From NCBI GenBank assembly GCA_022560025.1, contig JAFISE010000007.1:248001-312000 (forward strand): a stretch of DNA of 64,000 bases, written 5' to 3'. The notes beneath the pieces were generated by a model, which searched no databases, was not told the origin of the DNA, and saw only the letters and a list, made by a program, of their open reading frames with translations. The position numbers and the translations under genes were made by a program. Within the stretch, counting starts at the first letter, position 1. Each line of letters starts with the position of its first letter. This DNA is from Stagonosporopsis chrysanthemi (Eukaryota; Ascomycota; Dothideomycetes; Pleosporales; Didymellaceae). Positions 52,385 through 61,853 of this stretch are shown here, one piece after another.

Positions 52385-55300
52385 TCATCGGACTCTATGC
52401 TTGTTCAAGAAGCCTGCCCAGTCCGCCCCCTCACCCCGCGCCTCGACGCCAACCACGCCGTCCCCTTCCCGCCAGCCCTCCCACTTCTCCAGCCCATACA
52501 AATGTCTCATCGTTGGTCGCCCGTGCGGACAGCTCCACGGCTTGTCCATGCTCCCCATGTGTCGGACAATGTTCTCCATCTGCGCGTTCTGCAGCGTCTT
52601 ACCGATCATCACCGAGCTTCGGCATGCACGACTGGCCAACAGCTTCCGCACCTTACTAGGCCGTGGAATGTGAGACGTGGAAGCGGATGACGACGGTGGA
52701 TTATCCATGACGAGAGCCAGTAGCTCTTCAAGGTCCGCAGGCGTGAAAGTAACTTCCTTCGACATGGGCAAGCTGGTGAGTTTGGCGCGGCGCTCCTCCT
52801 TGGATGTGTCCATTTCAACGACGAAGCCATTGGCCGTCAGTGAAAGCTCGTTCGCAATGATGATCTCCTCCTCGACAGCGGTAAGCTCAAGCAGGTGGGG
52901 GTGCACGAGCCGCTGGGAGACAAGCGTGGTGGTGGCGGAGAGACGCTCGAAGTTGTACTTCTCGTCCGACGCGTGCTGATCAATGATGAAGAGATCCGAC
53001 GTAGGCGACGTTGAGGTGGGAGGCCGCACTGCGATGATGAAACCCAGATTAAACTGGCCAATGACCTGCATCTCGTTGAAGTCCGCCTTCGTCACTGTGA
53101 GGCTGAGTCGCTCTTCCGGGTCCTCTTTCATCAGCTGCGTGCCAGTAGACAGCACGGCTCCTGCGGTAAGCTTAGCCTCTGCATCATCGAGGCGTGACTG
53201 GGTGTTGTGAAGATGTTGCGCTATCGATGCAACCGTCGTCTCGACTACACGCTCCAGGTGGCTAGTAGAGTGCTTGCTGTGAGGCAACTTGAAGAGCTTG
53301 TTCGCCCGTCTGAGGTTGACTTCTGTTGGACGAGCAGCCGCTTCCTCTGCTTCGGCGATGAGGCGTGCAATCTTCGCGTCTTCACGGGCCTTCTTCTCTT
53401 CTTCATCCATGTACTCGCCGTCATAGCCGTCTGCACCCGGGGCATCAGGCACGTCTGTGTTATTGAGCGGCGCCAGGGGCTCGCCTTGGGGTGCTGCACT
53501 GGAAAGGTCCATCAGATCATCGGCACGAGGCTCCTCGGACGCTCTCGATGCTGCCCGCGTTGCCCGAGACGGCGTTTGCGCTGCTACTGGCAGGCTACTG
53601 TCCTGCTCGTCTCTCTCTTCGTTCTCATCTTCGCTGCCCTCCATCTGTGTGCCGGGTGCTGCAAACCCACGTAGCCCTTTCGTGAACAGCGAAACCTTTG
53701 GATTCTGACTTAAGGGAGTGCCAGTCAGCGAGAACTTGGGCGTGTGAATTCTGGCCCGCTTGGCAGACCTCGACTGACTGCTACTGCCTATGGTAGTCGT
53801 CGTCGTAGTGTCTCCAACAGTGATCGTTGCTTGCTGGAGAGGCGTTCGCATCGGACGCATTCGATCGAAGGCGTTCTGTATGCTGCTTTGTGATAGTGCT
53901 TTCTGGGGGGTCTGTTTGATGGCTGGTATCGGTTCTTCATCCGCGACGTCTACAGGCGTCGGGCCCGGCGATCTGGGCGACCGCCCACGCTCGACTTGAC
54001 GTGCATGGATGGACGCTATGCGAGCATTGAAGTCCTGCACAGACTGCGAAGCTGGCTCAACGCCAAAGCGGGTTGGTGATGCCGGCTGCTCAGGTTCGAA
54101 TAGAGGTGAATCAGGTTTCTGCTGAGGCGCGTCTAGGATATGTTCGTCCTCACTTGTTGCGTTTTGTCGTCTGACATTCTGATAAGAGGCACTCTCTTCT
54201 ACGACGTTGTTGTTCTCTGGCGAGCTGCTTTGTTGCCGTCTCGCTGGCCGTCTTGCCAGTCGGTCTCTAGTGTCACGCTCCGCGAAGCTTTCAATCAAAC
54301 TGGCCTTGACAAAACCTGGTAAAGCGCCGTTTGACGGTTCGAGTGCTTTAGATGTACTAGCTCTCTTCCCCGAGTCGGTGGTGTCCGCACCGCCGTCGTC
54401 TGCTGCGGATAACGTACTGCCACGAGACTGCATCGAGGGCGGCTTGAAGGTCGACTGCTGCTTTCCAAGAAGCTGTCCTTGAGGCACGCTCTGGTCATGG
54501 CCAGCGAACAACTTGGCCAAGGATTCCTTGACGCTCTCGAGTAGTGCTGTCTGGTCATGCAACATGATTGTCCGCTTGTCCGGGCTGACATTTACGTCAT
54601 ATGCCTCCGTATCTAGCTGGATATCGGCGAAGATGAACGGCGACTGGGTGACGTTGTATGACTTGTAGACTTCGTTGAACGCTTTCGCAACCTGAGGCAG
54701 ATTGCAGGGCCGCGAGTTGACAAAGAACATCTGCCTATCTGGCGTCTGGCGTCCTTCCCCAACCACAGGCCGCGAGATATGACCGACGATTCTGACCTTC
54801 CGCGAGCCAGAGTTCTCCCAATTCCTCGCGCTCTGTGTCGCATTTGGTCGATTCGAGGGATCCATCTGGAAGTCCAGATCGAGAGGGATGAGGGCAGCGA
54901 TAGTCTTGGCTCCATACACGTTCGAGATATTTCCCCTTGTGCTGGGATTGGCGTTTGTCGAGAAAGCAATTGTCTTCTTCCCCTTGGGCATCAGATTCGT
55001 CACAGAGAATTTGACGCCCACGCTGATGCATGCGTATGCGTTCAACAGCGCCAGCACCTTGTTGTACTCCCGCTTGATATTCTTCTCCAGCTCCTTTCGC
55101 CTCACGGGCAGATTGTAGAACAGCGTCTCGACCACGACCGTCGTGCCCTGCTTAGCCGCCACGACAGAGCTGCCTTTGAGCTTGCCCGACTGCTCAAAGT
55201 CGAGCCTCGTGCCTTTCGGTCCATCACTCGCCCGTGCTGTGACGATATGGAACTTGGACAGCGCACACAGCGAGGACAATGCTTCACCGCGGAAGCCGAA

Positions 55301-55628
55301 AGTCTTCAAAGAGGTGAGGTCGTCGTACGTGGAGAGCTTAGAGGTGTAGTGCTTCAGGGCTATCGTCTCGTAGTCGGCCGGCGCGATGCCGCCGCCGTTG
55401 TCTTGCACCTCGATGGCGTCGAGGCCATTGTTCTTGAAGCGAACCTCTGCGCACAGTCAATCATCACGGTCCAGTTTCAGGAGGCAGCGAGCGCATACCT
55501 ATCGAGGTGGCGCCTGCATCGATGCTGTTTTCAACAAGCTCCTTGCAGACAGATTGCAAGTCAACGATGACCTGCCCCGACTGGATCTGGTGGACTGAAC
55601 GCCCCTCAATGGGCTTGATCGTGGCCAT
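52385..55628 (-). CDS. PMS1: DNA mismatch repair protein Pms1 (MutL-alpha endonuclease)
   Basis: MutL-family partner of Mlh1; nicks the new strand during mismatch repair. Exons 55499-55628 and 52385-55446 (52-nt intron); 1063 residues from the ATG at 55628. N-terminal GHKL ATPase: VCKELVENSIDAGATSIEV (catalytic Glu and Asn; completed across the intron), VQDNGGGI, TFGFRGEAL, GTTVVVETLFYNLPVRRKE, then VNSRPC and DVNVSPDKRT. A long Ser/Pro-rich linker (~residues 350-780) follows. The C-terminal domain has GQFNLGFIIAV, DQHASDEKYNFERL (metal-binding DQHA(x)2E(x)4E endonuclease motif), ACRSSVMIGKTL and CPHGRPTMRHL, the zinc-site set that marks endonuclease-active Pms1 rather than Mlh3 or bacterial non-cutting MutL. 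Confidence 0.96.
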
Positions 55629-55788
55629 GTCAACCCATGGTGCGTGTCTGCGGAACGATACAATGACCTCACTGAAAGCTGGGAAAGCGCGACGCGTCGC
55701 ACCGGGCCAATCAGACGCTGCGCTAAGACCGTGCAGTCTTCCACATCAACTTGCAAAGTCTCCAAGTAGGTTAAAACCTCCTGGTCAA

Positions 55789-57101
55789 ATGTCTACATTT
55801 TCAATCACTGATGAGGGGGTGTCAGCATCACAGCCCCAGCTGTCACCGCAGATGGAGCAGCAGTAAGTGTGCTTCCGTAATTTCATGCTTCTGTCTGATT
55901 TATGGAGGATCGCTGCTGCAGTTACGAGCGCCCAGGCAGAATGTCTCGACTTCAGTAGTCTCATGTACAAGAGACTCCCAAGTGGGTTGAGAGATCTGGT
56001 GTACATTTTTCTCTGCTTGGAAGACCGGCAAATCCCAGTCGGGCCATACTATCATTACCGAAAATATGCGCCTCGTGGACAAGACACAGTCACGCACTCC
56101 AACACTCAATACTTTCCCAGGAGCGGCGACTTCCTGACCGAGCTTTCGGATGGGAAGACCCGAATTGACCACGACATCTATCCGCAAGACGATCTTCTCC
56201 TCCCTCACAACCACATCTTCAACGCTAGCTATGTGGGCGCGGAAGTCGCGGTTGAAGCCCTGAAAACATACTATCAGAACAACACCTTCTCCGTTTGCAG
56301 TGTCGAAGGTGGTCTGGACGATCTGTGCACAGCTGTGAGATGCGGTGCTGAATCCGCGACTGGCTTTGTACCCATGGATCACATCCGCGACCTGCAGATA
56401 CGCATCAAATTAGAGCACATGTACACCATCTGCAAAGACTTCGTTCGAACCCGAGAAGTCATACTGCATGAATTTGCGATACAGGAGCACCTACTGCGAA
56501 GCACAGTTGAATCTCTACAGAAATTTCGGTCAAGAATGCGGACAGCACCACTACATGAGCTGGACCTTGAGATCGTCCTTATGTCAGAGCTCAAACAAGA
56601 ATTTACGTTCATAAGGACTCCACGTCTGAACTTACTGCAAACGGTCAGAAACTTGATCTGCGAGCTACTCCACGACCGCGGCAACACTACGGTCCGGGTC
56701 ACGCACCAAGATGAAAGCCTGTCCGCCTTTCCAACTAACTACACAGGGCTATGCACGCTGACGAAGGAGCAATGGCAATCTGTAGGAGCAGCGGACATCG
56801 TGTGTGGGTGAAGTATGCTGACGCATGCCAGGAGAAATCTAAACAGCACCCGAATTCGGACTGGAGTCAACACTTCTGGGTCCTCCCGATTGGACAAAAC
56901 ATACTCTCCGATCCAGATGTTTTAGAGCTCGAAGGATACTGTCGCGACGACGTAACGGAATTCATGTCCAAGCGATGGGGCTGTGAAGACATGGTTTATG
57001 ATGCTACTAGCTTTATGCCTGCTGTGGAGTGCCCCTACTGGCCCGTCGACCAGCCATACAACCCTCAAGCAGCACAAGCATATTTTGATTATGCGAGGTA
57101 G
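55789..57101 (+). CDS. Hypothetical protein with F-box-like start
   Basis: Three-exon model: 55789-55862, 55956-56781 and 56832-57101, 389 residues; phases agree. The first intron (93 nt, donor GTAAGT) is less certain: without it the first ATG would be 55885. The last intron (56782-56831, 50 nt, CTGAC branch) is needed to join two clearly coding frames. After a short leader comes LPSGLRDLVYIFLCLEDRQIPVG, like the degenerate F-box or R-x-x-V-Y segment that begins many uncharacterised Dothideomycete proteins; the rest has no known fold (CRDDVTEFMSKRWGCEDMVYD near the end). No signal peptide or membrane segment. Probably lineage-restricted. Confidence 0.6.
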
Positions 57102-58336
57102 ACGACACGTGGGGGGCTGGGGAGGAATAGCTGGCCGATGGTGCTTGTAAGAGGCATGGAGGTGCTAGACTTTAAGTAGTGATGTGTGCCCATCTAAGCT
57201 TTTACAGACTTAGCCGTCAAAGGTCGAAATATGTTCCACTGAGACTTGCTGATAATGTAGGTTGGGTGATCTGCGGTTCCGTCAAGGAAGCTTTGCTCGT
57301 AACTATCCGATGGCCATGTCGAAGACTCTTGGGATACGGCGCAGAGAAATGTGAATGGAGTAAGAGACAGGCAAGGTGATTGACACCATCGGTATCACCG
57401 AGCTCCGTTCTTCGTTGCGACCTCCTGTGGGACGACAAATTAATTTTTTTGAACATTATTGTGGGAATTACTTTTCGATCTTTCCAAGTCACGTAAACAC
57501 TACGAAAATCGCTGCGGCAAGCATAAAGTGGAAACAAGCCAACAAAGACTGCAGACAAAATCCCAGAATACTGTCGAGATCATCAGAGGTATAGTTTGTA
57601 TAGTGCGAGTTGTGCTCGATATAGAGATTTGACATGGCTGTACTTAGGTTCAAACTAATCAAGACAAGCAACGACGAAGCCTAGAATGCAACCATACAAA
57701 TCTAATTCTAGGCATGTAGTTACTGTCGAAATTGTAAGACTGTCAAGTTGATCTTCTAAAACCATGCGTCAAGTGTGGTTGAAATTATTGTATACATCAT
57801 GGTACAGTGAAGTGTGGAGAAGTAGGTGTTGCGGGGCGGCGCAAAGCACTGGCGCAAGAGAGTAACAACCAACGGGAGAGCCATTGGCAACGCAACATAG
57901 CATGTCTGTAGTGGACGATGTACAGAATGAATGCCAAAGCGAAAGAAGATTTCTGTTCCCTTCAATTGAGTGATAGAATTGTTGGCATGGTAGTGTCGAG
58001 GTGTTGAAGTGACAATCACGTGGCAAGATGCAACGCCCGTGCAGCACGCGGATACGGCCTGAGCGTCTTGCGGCCTGGCTTCAGGAAAGCTTCGCTCATC
58101 CTCTGATACCAACGAGAAGCCGACATATTCTCGCTTCGGAATGTGGTCGTGGCCGTGCTCAGAGGAGCGTCGACATTGACCATCGATTGGAGCGGCCCCA
58201 GGTCACGGGACGAGGGCCATAGCTTTGTCTTGGCGAAAAACCCAACATTGCGCGCTGCAAAGCAGCTTCCTCCATCACCCTCCATCCACCTCCTCATCAC
58301 CCAATTCATCTCCACTCAACGACCAACACCATCACC
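57102..58336. other. Intergenic, nothing recognised
   Basis: 1.2 kb, locally AT-richer (57400-57800). The last ~100 bases are a C/T/A-rich leader before ATP9. Confidence 0.6.
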
Positions 58337-58840
58337 ATGGTTGCCATCGCTCGTTCTTTCGGTGCTGCCCGTGTGGCCAGCCGCAGCCTCACCACCGCTG
58401 GTACGTCGTGAACCTGATTGCAGCCGCCTGCACCCGCAGCAATTGCATCAAAATCATCAATTGAAGCCATTGAGCTCCATCAAGCAGCCATTGACATGTA
58501 CCGTGCAGCCCGCCCCCAGAACAGCCTCGTTGCTGCCCGCTCCGCTTTCCGCAACAACGCCGCCCGCAACGTCATCCAGAAGCGTGGCATCGTCGCCGAG
58601 TCCACCGCTGCCGCCATGGTCGCTGCCGCTAAGATCCAGGGTGCTGGTCTCGCTACCATCGGTCTTGCCGGTGCTGGTGTCGGTATCGGCACAGTTTTCG
58701 GTGGCCTCATCCAGGGTGTTGCCCGCAACCCCTCCCTCAGGGGTCAGCTCTTCCAGTACGCCGTTCTCGGTTTCGCCTTCGCTGAGGCTACTGGTCTCTT
58801 CGCCCTCATGATGTCCTTCTTGCTCCTCTACGTCGCATAG
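58337..58840 (+). CDS. ATP9: Mitochondrial ATP synthase c subunit (nuclear ATP9)
   Basis: Proteolipid ring subunit of F1Fo ATP synthase, nuclear-encoded and imported. Exons 58337-58400 and 58509-58840, one 108-nt intron, 131 residues. ATG in an ATCACCATGG context. The first ~50 residues are an Arg/Ala-rich presequence (FGAARVASRSLTTAARPQN, FRNNAARNVIQKR) with the processing site probably after QKR. The mature part begins near GIVAESTAAAM and forms two helices: AGLATIGLAGAGVGIGTVFGGLI and YAVLGFAFAEATGLFALMMSFLLLYVA, joined by the polar loop ARNPSLRGQL. The proton-carrying Glu is in FAFAEATGLF. The form matches filamentous-ascomycete nuclear ATP9 paralogues. Confidence 0.96.
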
Positions 58841-60403
58841 ATATGTGCGTCAGAGTGGGCTGTGTTGGCATTGGGTCAACGGTCTGGGTCGCTGGATGGA
58901 AACTTTCGTGGATGGGTGTGTGCATAGGGACGACCTCCTTTCTACCTCTAGTGGCCGGTCAGATTGTGTAAAACATGTACTTTAGACGAGCAATCTGAAG
59001 AGCAAGCTACCACTGAACATTCGTCCCTCGCCGAGGCTACATGCGGAGGCTCCATCAACAGCAGTGACGTGTGCGGAGAGCAGATACCCATCTCAATCGA
59101 CTCAATTCATCCCTCCAAACACATGCCGAATATTTTTGACGTGACTTCGATGACCTCCGGCGGGCAATCGATGCTGGAGCTCCGTCGCTGAAGCGACTTT
59201 GCCAGTTGCCAGCCGCCAAGACTGTCCAACCTCAACCCAGGTGCCCATCGACGAAGAGCGCCTCCAAAGCCCAACGCAACGCCCCGGACGGCATCTCGCG
59301 TATCTCGATGGGGACAGTCAATGCTCGTCACCTCGGCGGTAGGATGTCGAATGCCAATGGGGCACCGAATAGCTGTAGCCGAACTCTGCCACCACAGCCG
59401 TCCTTATCTGGCTGACAGCCAGCGTCAAGCTGCGAAGCCGCTCTGCTGAGACACAGCTGTACGAAAGAGTTGCGCCTGATGTTATACACAGCCTGCTTCC
59501 CGAGCAAGTGCTGTGCTGGCCGCAATGCGCTGCTGGTAACGAACGCGGGACATCGCTCTCCCTCTCTGACATGTTAACAAAGCAGCTTCAGCTTGACTTG
59601 CTCCCATGTGGTACGTCCAAAGCTAATGTTAACTGATTACGACACTGACCTCTACCTCTTTAGATTCAAAACTCCTCGTATGCACCACGCTACCGCTCCC
59701 TCCCACCGTGAACCCATCACCATCGCCAACACTCGATCGCAGTGACGAACACGTCTCCACCCATACACAGATACAGTGACGCACGCAGTGAGATTACGGC
59801 AGCAATACACCAGACGATTCGGTCACTGCCATATAGCAAGGCACCTTCGCACTCGAAGTTTTGGGCCTCACCCCGCGGGTAGTCCAAGCCTCAGCAGTGA
59901 CAGGGAGGCACGCAGCACGACAAATCCAAGCATGATCGGGCTCGTCGCTCCATTGTATGTGCATAGTCTGGCTCTTACGCGCCCCATTGTCGTACGTCCA
60001 GCGCTGTCGCGGTGTTTCAGGTCCTGTTTCGAGATCCGGTGAGGGCATTCCCGAAACAGGCACAACAAGAGCATTCCAAACCGAAGCCACTGGAAACCAA
60101 ACAGCCGCGCCCATCCATGTCTGCAACGGGAGATGCGCTGGCACGGGCTCTCTGTGTATTGCTTTCGCCGCGCAGGCTGTCGCAGCATGCTGAGACCCTG
60201 TAGGCGCTGACACCAAGCTTCGACTTCCGTACCTCAAAGCTTAGCAGTGCGGCAACTGTGCGGGAGGCGTATATATCGCCGGCTCCCTGAGTTTGATTGA
60301 GCCAGTTTCCCCATCATTCGTATCATCTCGTAATCTTTGTGCCGGCCACGCTCCTTTCTGTCTATTCTACATTCATAAATTTCCATTCACGTAGTCAGTC
60401 AAT
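58841..60403. other. Intergenic, nothing recognised
   Basis: 1.6 kb. Several ~75-147-codon open frames on both strands without family features. The last 140 bases are the promoter of the repeat-protein gene. Confidence 0.55.
60270..60276 (+). promoter_or_regulatory. TATA box of the repeat-protein gene
   Basis: TATATAT 128 bp upstream of the ATG at 60404, flanked by GGCG and CGCC. Few other genes in the window show a clear TATA box, which suits a regulated gene. Confidence 0.5.
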
Positions 60404-60925
60404 ATGAGGTTCACTACTTTCATCGCCGCTGCAGCCTTCTCCAGCGCTGTCCTCGCTTCGTCTGGTGCGTGGCACTCCATCAAGTCTCTGGTATCTCACT
60501 CACATACTGCAGCCAAGCGTGATCCTCAGGACGATGTTGCCTCTATCCTTGAGGCTCTCCGTGAGAACAACCCTGACGATGCCGAAGCCGCGGCTGCCGT
60601 CATGAACGTCAAGCTCCGAGCTCGTGCTCCCGCGCCCCAGGACGACCTCGCCTCGATCCTGGCCGCCCTTGAGGCCAACAACCCCGATGACGCCGCTGCG
60701 GCTCGCCAGGGCGCAAAGACGGCCCCCACAAAGCGCGAGCCCCAGGACGATGTTGCGTCTATCCTGGCTGCGTTGGCACAGAACAACCCCGACGACGCCG
60801 AGGCGGCCAAGGGCGCGATCCAGAAGAGGCAGGATGATGTTGCGAGCATTCTCGCGGAGCTGGCAAAGAACAATCCCGACGATGCAAAGGCGGCCCAGGG
60901 TCTGGCCAAGCGCTGGTTGGCTTAG
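60404..60925 (+). CDS. Secreted Kex2-processed repeat protein (KEP), function unknown
   Basis: Single exon, 173 residues. Residues 1-18 (MRFTTFIAAAAFSSAVLA) are a signal peptide. After a short pro-region ending AAKR (residues 36-39) come four imperfect 22-residue repeats, starting at residues 42, 79, 114 and 143. Each reads QDD-[VL]-ASIL-x2-L-x2-NNPDDA-x-AA: an amphipathic helix stretch followed by an acidic turn. Lys-Arg (Kex2) sites stand at 38-39, 110-111, 141-142 and 169-170; the last leaves only WLA. Repeats 1 and 2 are separated by RAR rather than KR. No Cys and few aromatics, so it is not an alpha-pheromone and not a typical Tyr-cored (ustiloxin-type) RiPP. Products could be secreted peptides or a surface/adhesive protein like the U. 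maydis repellents. No DUF3328 gene is nearby. Function unknown. Confidence 0.85.
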   Translation: MRFTTFIAAAAFSSAVLASSGAWHSIKSLVSHSHTAAKRDPQDDVASILEALRENNPDDAEAAAAVMNVKLRARAPAPQDDLASILAALEANNPDDAAAARQGAKTAPTKREPQDDVASILAALAQNNPDDAEAAKGAIQKRQDDVASILAELAKNNPDDAKAAQGLAKRWLA

Positions 60926-61853
60926 GTGACGAGGACGCCGTGGAGCTTAATGGTGGTGCTTGGAGGTCAAGTTTGGTAGAAATGTACATAGCTTTGTTAT
61001 TGGGAACAACATTGAGCCCGGTCTCACTAATGCACTCGTTGAGCTTACTCTGCCATTCTTGATGAGCGACTGATGCAATGCCTGCGAGTGATGATACATG
61101 GCATTGTGCTGTACAGATTACAAAGCGGAGCTTGCCGTGCATGTGACCGCCATCTCTCGTAGACATCGCAGGCCCCACTCACGCCTCCAGACCAGCCACC
61201 CCACTTGAGGCAATGAGACAACGAGGCGACTCGAGACTCGGAAGCAGACCACTTAACACAGGAGGGTCGACCAGAGCAGCGCAAGAGTCATAAGAATGAA
61301 AGCTTCTAGTGCTGCCCTTCCCAGTGCAAGACCGCAGACCTGCTGGACGGCCGACGTCGAACGACGATCGTGCGTCTCGCCGATACCCAATCAGGTGTTG
61401 GGCTGCAGCATGTAGTGGCAAGGTGTAATCAGCTCTACCACAAGCAAACAGCTCGGAGCCATACGCGCAAGAGCATAAGGTCTCAGCATCGCGCGCCGGA
61501 GAGCTTCAGCCTCCGGCCGCTCCCCAATCGCAAAAAAGGGCGCTGTCGTGGATGCGTGGTTACAGTGCCGGCGATTGGAGAGAGAAATTTGCCCCGCTTG
61601 ATTTGGCACTCGCTTCAAGCTAGTGTGGCAGGCTGCCCCGCCCGCACTTAAGAGAAAGCTTTGCTCCCTCATTCTTTTCTCGTTGCAACGCACGCCAACG
61701 TCAAAGCCTCTATCTTGCAGAGAGCGCTCCGTGTCCTGGTCCATCCGCCAGAGACATCTCCTGCAACCCCTGAGAACCGAAACCTCCCGCGCGGGGTATT
61801 CGTTACTACACCGTTGAATTTTCGCAAGAGAAGACAGCCACAACACCGCCAAA
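60926..61853. other. eEF2 promoter region
   Basis: 928 bp. The 150 bases before 61854 are a pyrimidine/A-rich leader typical of highly expressed translation genes. No other gene seen. Confidence 0.6.

Noticed and set aside
60404..60925. Alpha-pheromone precursor
   Set aside because: KR-separated repeats fit the form, but pheromone repeats are 9-15 residues with Trp-Cys...Cys; here they are 22 residues, acidic and without Cys.
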